Shown: positions 9,695-19,675 of the stretch, one piece after another
How positions within the stretch are numbered: position 1 is the first letter of the stretch
Layout: every line of letters begins with the position of its first letter
Source: Candidatus Dechloromonas phosphorivorans
GTDB lineage: Bacteria; Pseudomonadota; Gammaproteobacteria; Burkholderiales; Rhodocyclaceae
Assembly: GCA_016709495.1 (NCBI GenBank)
Contig: JADJMS010000013.1
Location: 1 to 64,000, forward strand
Direction of reading: 5' to 3'
Length of the DNA: 64,000 bases
The notes under the pieces: model-generated
What the model was told of the DNA's origin: nothing
Database searches by the model: none
What the model saw: the letters and a program-made list of their open reading frames with translations, nothing else
Position numbers and translations under genes: made by a program

Positions 9695-10945
9695 CTATTC
9701 GCCGGAATGGAGATGGAATAGGCGCGCGGCAGCAGCTTGCAGTTCGGCACGCTCGTTGCCTTCGGCCAGATTGAGCGCCTGGGTCGGCGCGTGCAGCAAT
9801 TTGTTGGTCAGGCGCTGCGACAGGTGTTCAAGCACCTTGTCGGCTGGCTCACCTTTGGCCAGCAACTTCATGGCGTGTTCAATTTCGTGGCGACGCATAC
9901 GCTCAGCCGAATCACGCAGCGAGCGAATCACCGGAACCGTATCGCGCGCCTGCAACCAGCCAATGAAATCCTGCACGCGCGTGGCAATAATCACTTCGGC
10001 ATCAACCACCGCCGCCTGGCGCGACTCCTGGCCACTTTCAACCACTTGCGCCAGATCATCAACGGTGTAGAGGAAGACATCATCCAGCTCGCCAATTTCC
10101 TCTTCAATATCACGCGGCACGGCCAGGTCGACCATGAATATTGGTCGGTGACGACGCGCCTTGACTGCCCTTTCCACCATCCCCAACCCGATAATCGGCA
10201 GCGGGCTGGCGGTGCAGGAAACCACAATGTCGTGATGTGCCAGATGCTCGCCAACTTCTTCGAGGCGGATCGCCGTACCGTTGTAACGTTCAGCCAGCGC
10301 ACGGCCTCGCTCCACCGTGCGATTGGCGATAGTGACCTGCTTCGGCTGTTTGGCGCAGAAATGGGCAGCACACAGTTCGATCATCTCGCCCGCACCAATG
10401 AACAGAATTCGCTGCTCGCCGACCGATTCAAAAATCCGCTCAGCCAGATGCACGCCGGCCGCTGCCATCGAAACAATATTGGCGCCAATCGCCGTCGTGC
10501 TGCGCACCTCCTTGGCGACCGAAAACGAGCGCTGAAAGAGCTTGTGCAACTGCGTACCAAGTGTGCCACTCTCCTCGGCAACGCGCACGGCATCCTTCAT
10601 CTGCCCGAGAATCTGCGGCTCACCAATGACCATCGAATCGAGTCCACTGGCAACGCGGAATGCATGGCGAATCGCTTCAGGCTGATCATGTACATAGATG
10701 TAAGGCGAAATCTCGCCCCGCTCAACCTGGTGATACTGGGCCAGCCAGTCAATGACAACTTCTGGCGTTTCAGCCGAACAATATATCTCGGTGCGATTGC
10801 AGGTGGACAGAATCGCCACCTCCTTGACCGGCTGATTACGGGTCAAATCACCCAGCGCCTGATGCAATTTTTCGGCATGGAACGCCACCCGCTCGCGAAT
10901 GGCGAGCGGAGCGGAGTGATGGTTGATGCCGAGGGTAAATATCAC
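9695..10945 (-). CDS. hemA: Glutamyl-tRNA reductase
   Basis: First step of the C5 tetrapyrrole pathway: charged Glu-tRNA is reduced to glutamate-1-semialdehyde with NADPH. I chose the GTG start at 10945 because it gives VIFTLGINHHSAPL, the family N-terminus; the longer frame from 11002 adds 19 unrelated residues. Active-site Cys49 lies in STCNRTEIY. The NADPH domain has FIGAGEM, and the dimerisation helix ends the protein. It heads the hemA-prfA-prmC-grxD cluster. Confidence 0.95.
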   Translation of the reverse strand: MIFTLGINHHSAPLAIRERVAFHAEKLHQALGDLTRNQPVKEVAILSTCNRTEIYCSAETPEVVIDWLAQYHQVERGEISPYIYVHDQPEAIRHAFRVASGLDSMVIGEPQILGQMKDAVRVAEESGTLGTQLHKLFQRSFSVAKEVRSTTAIGANIVSMAAAGVHLAERIFESVGEQRILFIGAGEMIELCAAHFCAKQPKQVTIANRTVERGRALAERYNGTAIRLEEVGEHLAHHDIVVSCTASPLPIIGLGMVERAVKARRHRPIFMVDLAVPRDIEEEIGELDDVFLYTVDDLAQVVESGQESRQAAVVDAEVIIATRVQDFIGWLQARDTVPVIRSLRDSAERMRRHEIEHAMKLLAKGEPADKVLEHLSQRLTNKLLHAPTQALNLAEGNERAELQAAAARLFHLHSGE

Positions 10946-11121
10946 CGGATTAGGGACAAAGTCTGCGCAAAATAGCCGCGGATTATAGCATTCACCCTTC
11001 AACCGCCCCGCCCGTCAATACAACGATGACAAGAGGAAGCGTTCAGCCGCGGCGGGTTTGGCTAGCATCGCGGCGTTGTGCTAAATTTGCTTCTTTGCTC
11101 CACCTACGCAAGAGGCATTCC

Positions 11122-11929
11122 GTGGCATTCGCTTTGAAAGCATCCTTCCTTCGCCTTGCAGCCATCTCCAGCGCCTCACTGCTGCTGATTTCGTGTGGCG
11201 GCACTCCGGCCAAAAATGCTGACGGCACGCCCGCCGAAGACACTGGCGATACCAAGACCGCATTCAAGAGCGTAGGTGCTGACATTGGTTGCGGTATTGC
11301 TTCCATTTTGAACAAGGACTGCGCCAAAGGCGCCCGCACCGGCGCCAAAGTCGCTGACAAGGTGATTTCGTGGGTTTTCCGCTCGCTGAAAATTGCCGAT
11401 GGCAAAACAGTCAACAAGGAATACGAAGCCAAGAAAGCCACTGTCTCGAAGACCGACATTCAGCCGATGTCCTTTACCTCCAAGGTAGAAACCACCGACT
11501 CCGCGCCCCCGCCTCCCGTTGCACCAGCTGGTAGCACCACAACCGAAACAGCAAGCGAGCACAAGGAACAGGCACCTGCCAGCAAGCCCGTCGCAACCAG
11601 CGAAGTAAAGATTACGTCGAACACTGACCTGGTTGGCTACGGCGACAAGGTGCCGGTCGTCACCCAGAAATACGCGCTGTATGACGAGAAGAACAAGCTG
11701 GTCAGCACCCAAACCAAAGCTGGCTGCTGTGAACGGTGCCGGGCGTTACGAAACCGAAGCCAAGGTCAAGATTCCAAAAACGGCCAAGGCTAAGGGCATC
11801 AAACAATACCGCGTTGAAACCACACTGCTGGTCAACGGCAAGGAATACAAAAAGAATTCCTACAACGTTGCAATGCTTGACGATGGCGAATTGAGGCTGG
11901 CCTTCGCCTCGTTTCAGCCCACGCTCTAA
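11122..11929 (+). CDS. Hypothetical lipoprotein (one frameshift)
   Basis: The GTG at 11122 gives a lipoprotein signal with lipobox LLISC followed by GGTPAKNADG. About 268 residues after repair of a single-base slip near 11725. It has a small Gly/Cys segment (GADIGCGIASILNKDCAKGA), a Pro/Thr/Glu linker, and a C-terminal beta-rich part (TKYALYDEKNK..., RVETTLLVNGKEYKKNSYNV). No family recognised. It is convergent with cysA. Confidence 0.6.
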
Positions 11930-11938
11930 AGCCCGGCT

Positions 11939-13006
11939 TTAGAACAAAAATGCCTGCTTCTCTTGTGTTGACCGTGGCAATTGGTCCTCGCCGAATACAC
12001 GCATCTGGCGCGGCCTGAACCAGACGGTTTGCCCTGCCGCCAATTGCAAAACCTCATGCTGCTCGCGGGATAACTCAACCTCGACAATCTCGCTGTTGTG
12101 CAGCAACTCAACACGTACCAGCGGGCCTATCGGGTGCACGTGCTGAACGCTGGCCTGTAGTCCATCCGGCATCGGTTGATGCGCAATATCGATATCGTGC
12201 GGACGGACGAAGGCGGTCGCCTTTTCTATCGAATCATTGCGCTCAACCTCGGCAAAACCGCCATGCAGGCGGCTGTGGAAAACATTCACATTGCCGAGGA
12301 ACTGATAAACAAAGGGGGACGCCGGGTGCGAATAGACTTCATCCGGCGAACCAATCTGCTCAATCTTGCCGTGGTTCATCACCACCACGCGATCCGCCAC
12401 CTCAAGCGCCTCTTCCTGATCGTGCGTGACGAATACGCTGGAGATGTGCATGTCGTCATGCAAGCGGCGCAGCCAGCGGCGCAGTTCCTTGCGCACCTTG
12501 GTGTCGAGCGCGCCGAAAGGTTCATCGAGCAACAGGACTTTTGGCTCAACGGCCAGCGCCCGTGCCAAGGCAATCCGTTGGCGTTGGCCGCCAGACAGTT
12601 GTGACGGGTAACGATCTGCCAGCCAGTCGAGCTGCACCAGACCGAGCAACTCCATCACCCGGCGTTTTATATCTGCATCGCTGGGCCGCTCCTTGCGCGG
12701 TTTGACGCGCAGACCAAAGGCGACATTCTCAAACACCGTCATGTGGCGGAACAATGCGTAATGCTGAAAAACAAAACCGACATTGCGCTCACGCGCATGC
12801 AGATGCGTGGCCTCTTCGCCAGAAAACAGCACTTCGCCGCCATCGGCGGATTCCATCCCGGCAATGATGCGCAATAGCGTCGTCTTGCCGCAACCGGAAG
12901 GGCCGAGCAGGGCCACCAACTCACCGGTCGGGATATCAAGATTGATATTGTCGAGCGCGACAAAATTGCCGAAGCGCTTGGAGATATTTCGGATTTCGAT
13001 GCTCAT
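11939..13006 (-). CDS. cysA: Sulfate/thiosulfate ABC transporter ATPase
   Basis: Powers import by the CysTW channel. I chose ATG 13006 (MSIEIRNISKRFG) over the longer frame because it makes the TAATG overlap with cysW. Walker A GPSGCGKTT is at 35-43, the signature LSGGQRQR near 135, and Walker B LLLDEPFGALD follows. A C-terminal TOBE-like regulatory domain completes the 355 residues. A near-copy of the interspersed 12-mer (GTGTTGACCGTGGCAA) falls in its last codons. Confidence 0.95.
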   Translation of the reverse strand: MSIEIRNISKRFGNFVALDNINLDIPTGELVALLGPSGCGKTTLLRIIAGMESADGGEVLFSGEEATHLHARERNVGFVFQHYALFRHMTVFENVAFGLRVKPRKERPSDADIKRRVMELLGLVQLDWLADRYPSQLSGGQRQRIALARALAVEPKVLLLDEPFGALDTKVRKELRRWLRRLHDDMHISSVFVTHDQEEALEVADRVVVMNHGKIEQIGSPDEVYSHPASPFVYQFLGNVNVFHSRLHGGFAEVERNDSIEKATAFVRPHDIDIAHQPMPDGLQASVQHVHPIGPLVRVELLHNSEIVEVELSREQHEVLQLAAGQTVWFRPRQMRVFGEDQLPRSTQEKQAFLF

Positions 13007-13870
13007 TACGTTTTCTCGGGAGCTAGTACGGTCGACAGCATTTCTGTCTCTTTTTTCATGCGCCATTCAACAATGGTTTTGGCAACCAAGGTGACCAGTG
13101 CCAGTAACGCCAGTATTGAAGCCGCAGCAAAGGCGCCAATGGCGTTGTATTCGTTGTAGAGAATTTCGACATGCAGCGGCAAGGTATTCGTTTCGCCGCG
13201 AATATGGCCGGAAACCACCGACACCGCGCCAAACTCGCCCATTGCCCGGGCATTGGACAAAATCACGCCGTAGAGCAGGCCCCATTTGATATTGGGCAGC
13301 GTCACGCGGCGGAACATCTGCCAGCCCGAAGCACCGAGCGACACCGCCGCCTCTTCCTCATCCTTGCCTTGTGCCTGCATCAGCGGAATCAGTTCGCGGG
13401 CAATGAAGGGGAAAGTGATGAACAAGGTCGCCAGTATCATTCCCGGTATGGCAAAAATGATCTTGATATCGTGCTCGGAGAGCCAGGCGCCGAATGTTCC
13501 CTGAGCGCCGAACAACAAAATGAAGATCAAGCCGGCAACCACCGGGCTGACCGCAAACGGCAAGTCGATCAGTGTAATCAGCAAGCTCTTGCCACGAAAC
13601 TCGAACTTGGCAATCGCCCAGGCCGCCGCTACACCGAAGACGATGTTGAAAGGTAGAACCGCGAGCGCAATACCGACCGTCAGGCCAATCGCCGAGCGCG
13701 TTTCCGGCTCCTTCAGCGCCTCAAGGTGAAATCGGCACACCCTGCGCCAGCGCTTCGACAAATACCGCCAGCAGCGGCAAGCCGAGGAAGAAGAACAGAA
13801 AGCCCAAGGCCACCGTCATCAGGCCATAACGCACCCAGCGTGGCTCATCAATTGCGCGACTAGATTTCAT
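13006..13870 (-). CDS. cysW: Sulfate ABC transporter permease CysW (one frameshift)
   Basis: One of two membrane subunits of the sulfate channel. ATG 13870 overlaps the cysT stop (ATGA). Residues 1-46 are in a frame that breaks near 13730. The main frame continues from HLEALKEPETRSAIGL through six helices to the end. The EAA loop for the ATPase contact is EEAAVSLGASGWQMF. Repaired length is about 287 residues. Confidence 0.93.
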
Positions 13871-14744
13871 CGCCCACCTCCGCTCGCCTTGGCTGCGGCA
13901 AGCTCCAGCGGCTCATTGTTCTTATGGCGATTCGCCGCCCACCATTGCAGCAAATTAACACTCAGCAACAAGATAAAAGACAGAGCGAGCATGACCACAG
14001 CCAAAGCCGTCGCTCCCAGCACATCATATTGTTCCAGCTTGGAAATGATCAGTAGCGGCGTGATTTCAGAAATCAGCGGCAAGTTACCGGCAATAAAGAT
14101 CACCGAGCCATATTCGCCTACTGCACGCGCAAAGGCCAGTGCCGTTCCAGTCAGCAAGGCTGGAAAAATCGCCGGGAAAATCACCTTGAGAAAGGTTTGC
14201 CAGCGCGACGCTCCCAGCGAAGCAGCCGCCTCCTCAACTTCGGTTTCAATATCCTCAATCACCGGCTGCAAAGTCCGCACAACAAAAGGCAGTGTAATGA
14301 ATGCCAGTGCCACGACGATGCCCCACGGCGTATAAGCCACCTTGAAACCCAATGGCTCGATATAACGCCCCAACCAGCCATTGCCCGCGTAAAGCGTGGC
14401 CAGCGTAATACCGGCAACGGCCGTCGGCAAGGCAAAAGGCAGATCGACCAAGGCATCGACAAAGCGCTTTGCCGGGAAAGGGGTAAACGCACCAGCACAA
14501 GGCGAGCAATCAGGCCAAAAAATGAGTTGATCAAGGCCGCAATCAGCGAAGCGCCAAAGGTGACGCGGAACGACGCGAGCGAACGCTCACTTAGCGCAAT
14601 ATCGATGATCTGTGAAAAACCAAGTTCAGACGCCTTGAGGATCATGCCGCCCAAAGGCAGCAAGATCAGCAAGGAAAGATAGACCAGCGTGTAGCCAAGC
14701 GCCAGACCAAAGCCCGGCAACACGCGATGTGTTTTTGCAGCCAT
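13867..14744 (-). CDS. cysT: Sulfate ABC transporter permease CysT/CysU (one frameshift)
   Basis: Partner permease of CysW. It starts at ATG 14744 (MAAKTHRVLPGFGLALGYT), directly next to the sbp stop. The frame slips within about 14440-14520, between LVLVR and VDLPFALPTAVAGI. The EAA motif EEAAASLGASRWQTFL is intact. About 292 residues once joined, normal for the family. Confidence 0.93.
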
Positions 14745-15742
14745 TTATTTCTGGCTGTAAATCTGGTCGAAGCTGCCACCGTCCTTGAAATGGACGGTAA
14801 ATGCCTTGCTCGCCCCACCAAAAACCTCGTCAACCGTAAAGGTCTTGATCGCCGGGAACTGGGCAGCGTACTTCTTCAGCAACTCTGGGTCACGCGGACG
14901 CAGGTAATTTTGCGCGCATTCTCCTGCCCCTCTTTCGACCACAGATACTCAAGATAAGCCTGAGCCTGCTTACGCGTACCTTTCTTATCGACCACCTTCT
15001 CAACCACGGCAACCGGGAACTCGGTCTGCATCGTCAGGCTGGGATAAACCACCTCAAACTCGCCCTTGCCGAATTCCTTGGCGATCATTTCCGCCTCGGA
15101 CTCGAAAGTCACCAGCACATCCCCCATCTTGCGCTGCATGAAGGTCGTTGTCGCATCGCGACCGCCCGCCGCAAACAGAGGGGCGTTCTTAAGCATCTTG
15201 CCGAGGAATTCCTGCGCAGTTTTATCGTTGCCACCCGGCTGCTTGAGTGCCCAGGCCCAAGCCGACAGATAGGTGTTGCGCCCATTACCCGTATTCTTCG
15301 GGTGCGGGATGATGACCTGCACACCCGTGCCGGCCAGTTCAGACCAATCCTTGATCGCCTTAGGGTTGCCCTTGCGCACGATGAAAACCATCGTCGAGGT
15401 GTAGGGCGAGGCGTTGTTCGGGAATTTCTTCGCCCAATCCTTGGCGACCAGCCCTTTTTCCGCCAAAAACTCAATGTCGTTGGCCTGATTCATCGTTACG
15501 ACATCCGCCTCCAGACCATCGGAGACCGCTCGAACCTGTTTGGTCGAGCCGCCATGCGACTGCTTTAACTCAATACTCTCACCCGCCTTCTGCTTCCAGT
15601 ACTTCTGGAACATCGGGTTGTAATCCTTGTAAACGTCACGCGCAACGTCGTAAGAAACATTTAGCAATGTCGCATCGGCAAACGCACTACCTGCCACCAA
15701 GGCAACAAGCAATCCACGGAAAAGTTGGGAAGATTTTTTCAC
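14745..15742 (-). CDS. sbp: Periplasmic sulfate-binding protein (one frameshift)
   Basis: Binds sulfate or thiosulfate in the periplasm and delivers it to CysTW. The GTG start near 15742 gives the signal peptide VKKSSQLFRGLLVALVAGSAFA. Ligand-binding blocks are SHGGSTKQVRAVSDGLEADVV and IPHPKNTGNGRN. One slip near 14905 separates the C-terminal NYLRPRDPELLKKY. About 330 residues after repair. It is first in the sbp-cysTWA operon. I cannot tell Sbp from CysP by eye. Confidence 0.9.
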
Positions 15743-15885
15743 GGCACACCTCAACTGAATCAAGAGCGCCAATGTATCGGATAGCGATATAACCACAAAG
15801 ACGAAAACCGAATTTATTTATTCCAAAAAAACACGCTCCAGAGTTGCGGCCCGCCCAATCACTCGCTATAATCCGCGCTCGTTTT

Positions 15886-15961
15886 GGCCAATTAGCTCAG
15901 TTGGTAGAGCAGCGGATTGAAAATCCGCGTGTCCGTGGTTCGATTCCGCGATTGGCCACCA
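15886..15961 (+). tRNA. tRNA-Phe (GAA), CCA encoded
   Basis: A 76-nt cloverleaf. The acceptor GGCCAAT pairs with ATTGGCC, the anticodon stem is GCGGA/TCCGC around loop TTGAAAA (anticodon GAA), the T arm is CGTGG/CCGCG around TTCGATT, and ACCA ends it. It is the intact copy at the left edge of an integrated element; its last 49 bases are duplicated at 25643-25691. Confidence 0.97.
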
Positions 15962-15962
15962 A
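15913..15962 (+). repeat. attL: 50-bp direct repeat, 3' half of tRNA-Phe
   Basis: Bases 15913-15962 are identical to 25643-25692, starting CGGATTGAAAATCC in the anticodon arm and ending ACCAA just past the CCA. This is the classic footprint of a tyrosine recombinase that integrates in a tRNA 3' end and restores the gene on one side. Confidence 0.95.
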
Positions 15963-15977
15963 TAAATTCAAGCACTT

Positions 15978-16004
15978 AGCCCAGTCCTCGTGACTGGGCT
16001 TTTT
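15978..16004 (+). terminator. Terminator after tRNA-Phe (element-borne)
   Basis: AGCCCAGT, a 7-base loop, ACTGGGCT, then TTTT. It lies just inside the element, so it replaces the host terminator at 25717-25746 that was pushed away by the insertion. Confidence 0.85.
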
Positions 16005-16016
16005 GTTTGCGCTTGA

Positions 16017-16039
16017 TTGGTAGATCAGTGGTAGATATC
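16017..16039 (+). promoter_or_regulatory. Left subterminal repeat, candidate integrase arm site
   Basis: A 23-base stretch holding two tandem GGTAGAT units (GGTAGATCA, then GGTAGATATC). It matches 25509-25531 at all but one base and in the same orientation. Direct repeats about 50-130 bases inside each att core are typical arm-binding sites of tyrosine integrases. Confidence 0.6.
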
Positions 16040-16383
16040 TCCACTCGGTGCAGTCATGTGATTCCGCAGCCGTTGGCGTCCGTGTTACCGGCTTTTCATT
16101 GCCAAGGCTACCCGAATGCACCAAGTTTCAGCATCCAAAATCGCCGACTGGCAACGGCCTGCTATTAGGGAAAAGCATGCCTTGGGAGGCTGCTACCGCC
16201 CCAAGGGGGTTAGCATATCAGAGAGGGTATATGTACCCACCCCGCACACATTTTTTCTAAAAAATTAAAGCCTGCAAGGAATGCACAAAATGCATAGCTA
16301 GGCAAAACTGCTATTTTTCTTTGCTACTTGTCCTCGTAGCGGTCATTGCACGCTTTGCTACCATTTGTCATCAGGCAGAGTTC
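16040..16383. other. Non-coding stretch inside the element
   Basis: About 340 bases between the arm site and the insertion sequence. No convincing gene on either strand. It contains AT-rich runs (TTTTTTCTAAAAAATTAAAG near 16251) and short GC-rich patches. It is probably element terminus sequence, possibly remains of a gene cut off by the IS. Confidence 0.4.
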
Positions 16384-17990
16384 GGCCCAGTGTGTCAAAA
16401 CGGGTTAATAAATCTCTGCCACCGACAAGGATTAGCGCGAATCAAGTCATGATTGGCGAAATGGCTGCCGGAATTGCACAGGAAACGACAAAAGGCCCCC
16501 TCAGGCCTTCATTGCATCCGTAGCGCCGCTGTTCCCGTTATTTTCATCACCGCTTCAGGTTGTGAGCAAGGACATGCAGCCCCATTTCTGTACCACCCGA
16601 TCCAGTGTTCTGGTCCAGGAAGTGCGCGCTACCCATCCATAACTCAAGCGTACCGAATGGATGCTCGACCGTCTGGCGCCGAATACGCATGCTGTCAGGT
16701 GCCTGATCCAAACGGTTTTGCATCGTCTCAAAGCACATTCTCATGTTCCCAGCGTGTGACGCGACGCTGTTCGCCAGGCGTGCATTTCTCCTTGATGGCG
16801 CATAGCTTGCAGTTCGAACTCAGTAACGGTGCGGCTTCAAGCCTCTCTCAACAGTCGAATAACGCCAGATCAGGTTTGGTTCGCTGGGCAGCGATATTCA
16901 TTCTTCTCCGGATCGTAAATGAAATCTGCCCGATCAAAGCGCCCGTCGGCTTTGGCACCTGATGTTGTCGTTTGGGAACGATGGCAACGATACCGGCTTC
17001 GTGGCATGGCAACAATCTCCTCGCCCTTGAAGTAGCCACGGTCAGCAATCACGGTAAGCTCTTCGGCTCCCATGGCAGCACGTACCAGTTTGGTAGCACT
17101 GGTCGGTTGGTCTCGGTCGCCACCAATATTCGTGACTTCATGCGCCACGATCAGATGATTTTTGCATCGACCGCAGTCTGGATGTTGTAACAACGATCCA
17201 GTACCCGGGTCTTCATTGAACGTGCATCGGGGTCAGTCAGGGAAATCTGCTTGTCGGGTGTATCGTTGAGGCGGATCTCGATTTCCTTGAGCGCTTTCAT
17301 CTGCTCTTTCAATACAGCGATTTTGTCTTGCAAGCGTTCGCCACGAATTTTGGCAATGACGGGCTCTTGCCGGTCAGCCGTATCGAGATCGATCGGGTAA
17401 CGATTGATGCTTGATTCGATTTCTTCCATCCGCCGTAGCAACTTGGCGCTGGTGAAGTTCGGTCACGATTGTTAACCGCCTTGAACTTGCTGCCGTCAAT
17501 TGCCACCAGCGCCTCGGAGAACAAACCAAGCCGCTGGCACAACACGACAAACTGCCGGCAAACATTCCGAATTGCTTTGCCATTATCTTTTGCGGAATCG
17601 GGCAATCGTTTTGAAGTCAGGCATCAGCCGTCCCGTTAGCCACATCAGCTCGACGTTGCGCTGGCTCTCTTTCTCAAGGCGACGGCTGGATTGAATCCGA
17701 TTCAGGTAGCCGTAAATGTATAACTTCAGAAGAATGGCCAGGTGATAACCAGGACGACCGGTAGCGGCAGGATCAACGCCATCAAAACCCAAGTGTCCAA
17801 GATTGAGTTCATCTACGAAAACATCGACTACACGTACCGGGTTGGTATCCGCAATGTAATCGTCAAGGCATTCCGGCAGAAGTGTGCTTTGGGTTCGGCT
17901 TTCGCCTTCTATGAAGCGTTTCATCTGAATGCCCCGTAATGCAATATGACATAATTATATTACAGGCGGCGTTTTGACATACTCTGGGCC
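16384..17990 (-). mobile_element. IS1182-family insertion sequence
   Basis: A 1.6-kb unit bounded by imperfect inverted repeats: left GGCCCAGTGTGTCAAAACG (16384-16402) and right, on the other strand, GGCCCAGAGTATGTCAAAAC (from 17990). It encloses one degraded transposase. It lies between the left end of the element and the integron. Confidence 0.75.
16509..17924 (-). pseudogene. IS1182-family transposase (multiple frameshifts)
   Basis: It starts MKRFIEGESRTQSTLLPECL at 17924. Recognisable DDE-transposase blocks follow in changing frames: GRPGYHLAILLKLYIYGYLN, ALVAIDGSKFKAVN (first catalytic Asp), a coiled-coil spacer, NIQTAVDAK, TVIADRGYFKGEEI (second Asp), RRQTVEHPFGTL (Glu) and VLAHNLKR. 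At least four frame changes. The family normally has about 450-480 residues in one frame. Confidence 0.88.
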
Positions 17991-18091
17991 ACAAGCGGAC
18001 GCAGGGAGGACTTTCCGCAACCGGCCGTTCGATGCGGCACCGATGGCCTTCGCGCAGGGTAGTGAATCCGCCAGGATTGACTTGCGCTGCC

Positions 18092-19105
18092 CTACCTCTC
18101 ACTAGTGAGGGGCGGCAGCGCATCAAGCGGTGAGCGCACTCCGGCACCGCCAACTTTCAGCACATGCGTGTAAATCATCGTCGTAGAGACGTCGGAATGG
18201 CCGAGCAGATCCTGCACGGTTCGAATGTCGTAACCGCTGCGGAGCAAGGCCGTCGCGAACGAGTGGCGGAGGGTGTGCGGTGTGGCGGGCTTCGTGATGC
18301 CTGCTTGTTCTACCGCGCGTTTGAAGGCGCGCTGAAAGGTCTGGTCATACAGGTGATGGCGACGCACGACGCCGCTACGTGGGTCGGTCGAATGCGTGTG
18401 CTGCGCAAAGACCCAGAACCACGGCCAAGAATGCCCGGCGCGCGGATACTTCCGCTCAAGGGCGTCGGGAAGCGCAACGCCGCTGCGGCCCTCGGCCTGG
18501 TCCTTCAGCCACCATGCCCGGGCACGCGCCAGCTGCTCGCGCAGGCCGGGCACCAAGCTCTCGGGCAACATCAATGCCCGATCCTTGGAGCCCTTGCCCT
18601 CCCGCACGATGATCGTGCCGTGATCGAATTCCAGATCCTTGACCCGCAGTTGCAAACCCTCGCTGATCCGCATGCCCGTTCCATACAGAAGCTGGGCGAA
18701 CAAACGATGCTCCCCTTCCAGAGAACCGAGGATGCGAACCACTTCATCTGGGGTCAGCACGACCGGCAAGCGCCGCGACGGCCAAGGTCTTCCGATCTCC
18801 TGAAGCCAAGGCAGATCCGCGCACAGCACCTTGCCGTAGAAGAACAGCAAGGCCGCCAATGCCTGACGATGCGTGGAGACCGAAACCTTACGCTCGTTCG
18901 CCAGCCAGGACAGGAATGCCTCGACTTCGCTGCTGCCCAAGGTTGCCGGGTGACGCACACCGTGGAAACGGATGAAGGCACGAACCCAGTGGACATACGC
19001 CTGTTCGGTTCGTAAGCTGTAATGCAAGTAGCGTATGCGCTCACGCAACTGGTCCAGAACCTTGACCGAACGCAGCGGTGGTAACGGTGCAGTGCTGGTT
19101 TTCAT
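18092..19105 (-). CDS. intI1: Class 1 integron integrase
   Basis: Tyrosine recombinase that captures and shuffles gene cassettes at attI1 and attC. 337 residues, the canonical IntI1 length, and almost residue-for-residue IntI1 as I remember it. The Arg box is LYGTGMRISEGLQLRVKDL, the integron-specific insert is near ALERKYPRAGHSWPWFWV, and HTLRHSFATALL, GHSDVS and the nucleophile Tyr in TTMIYTHVL follow. Apparent differences from the clinical protein include Ser4 and the segments ESLVPGLREQLARA and RHHLYDQ. The frame is unbroken, unlike most of its neighbours. Confidence 0.97.
   Translation of the reverse strand: MKTSTAPLPPLRSVKVLDQLRERIRYLHYSLRTEQAYVHWVRAFIRFHGVRHPATLGSSEVEAFLSWLANERKVSVSTHRQALAALLFFYGKVLCADLPWLQEIGRPWPSRRLPVVLTPDEVVRILGSLEGEHRLFAQLLYGTGMRISEGLQLRVKDLEFDHGTIIVREGKGSKDRALMLPESLVPGLREQLARARAWWLKDQAEGRSGVALPDALERKYPRAGHSWPWFWVFAQHTHSTDPRSGVVRRHHLYDQTFQRAFKRAVEQAGITKPATPHTLRHSFATALLRSGYDIRTVQDLLGHSDVSTTMIYTHVLKVGGAGVRSPLDALPPLTSER
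18990..19018 (+). promoter_or_regulatory. Integron cassette promoter Pc (weak-type)
   Basis: TGGACA at 18990-18995, a 17-base spacer, and TAAGCT at 19013-19018. This is the PcW hexamer pair known from class 1 integrons. It lies inside intI1 and fires into the cassettes. The companion P2 hexamers (TTGTTA, TACAGT) near 19109 have the inactive 14-base spacing. Confidence 0.9.
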
Positions 19106-19117
19106 GGCTTGTTATGA

Positions 19118-19133
19118 CTGTTGTTTTGTACAG
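19118..19133 (-). promoter_or_regulatory. LexA box controlling intI1
   Basis: CTGTTGTTTTGTACAG fits CTG-N10-CAG and sits just upstream of the intI1 start. LexA repression of intI1 through this site is established for class 1 integrons, so cassette recombination would be SOS-induced. Confidence 0.85.
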
Positions 19134-19182
19134 TCTATGCCTCGGGCATCCAAGCAGCAAGCGCGTTACGCCGTGGGTCGAT

Positions 19183-19247
19183 GTGTGATATTATGGAGCA
19201 GTAACGATGTTACGCAGCTGGGCAGTCGCCCGAAAACAAAGTTATGG
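19183..19247 (+). promoter_or_regulatory. attI1 primary recombination site
   Basis: Matches the attI1 layout: GGAGCAGTAACGATG and GCAGCTGGGCAGTCGCCC direct-repeat parts, then ACAAA and core GTTATGG at 19241-19247. Small differences from the clinical site (for example GTGTGATATT upstream) suggest an environmental variant. Recombination occurs after the G of the core. Confidence 0.9.
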
Positions 19248-19649
19248 TGCTGGGTTCAGTCAGTTTCCGCTGAAACGTTGAGGTTCAAATCACTGATCTG
19301 GCCCGGCTTCGGTAGACTCAATTGAGGCTCCAATGTCAGTGACTTCGTCGGTAATCCGGCAGGTCCAATGGCACGCATCAGCAGGCTGCAAGCTCAGGTC
19401 TGTTTACAAACAGGGAAGGTAGCGGCACAATCAGTGCTATCTTCAAGAGGGGCCAGCAATGGAAGCAATAAAGCCTTCAGTATCAATGCCTTTTTCTTTA
19501 AGTGGCCAGCATCAAGCGTATGCTCCGCTAGCGCTCCACACCCTCTCATTATTATCGTCCAGTGGCCATCCCCATAACCAAGTGCAGCAGTTCGCGCCTG
19601 GCGGCGCCGGACGCCAGCTTCGCTGTCGCCGCTGTGCACGGCGTTATGC
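19242..19649 (+). other. Integron cassette 1, no recognised gene
   Basis: About 402 bases between attI1 and the attC1 core. No clear full-length gene. Candidate plus-strand frames are a 30-codon one at 19333 and frames starting at 19368 or 19459, of which the last runs through attC1 into cassette 2. The minus-strand frame 19394-19654 is also open. Compositionally none stands out. It may be a gene broken by a base error, a non-coding cassette, or a small-peptide cassette. Confidence 0.6.
19573..19649 (+). repeat. attC1 recombination site
   Basis: Imperfect dyad of 77 bases. Outer arms CATAACCAAGTGCAGCAG and CTGTGCACGGCGTTATG pair with extrahelical bases, inner arms CTGGCG/CGCCAG, and the 3' core is GTTATGC. 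This is the fold of an integron 59-base element. Confidence 0.85.
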
Positions 19650-19675
19650 GGCACTCATCGAAATGGAGATTGAAA

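Noticed and set aside
9737..10975. 412-codon plus-strand frame opposite hemA
   Set aside because: Shadow of the conserved hemA gene; no start signal and no recognisable motif.
15897..16124. Minus-strand frame containing CLNLLVANRGIEPRTRGFS
   Set aside because: It is a translation of the tRNA-Phe gene, a common annotation artefact.
18164..19015. 283-codon plus-strand frame opposite intI1
   Set aside because: Antisense to the canonical integrase; no ribosome site or domain.
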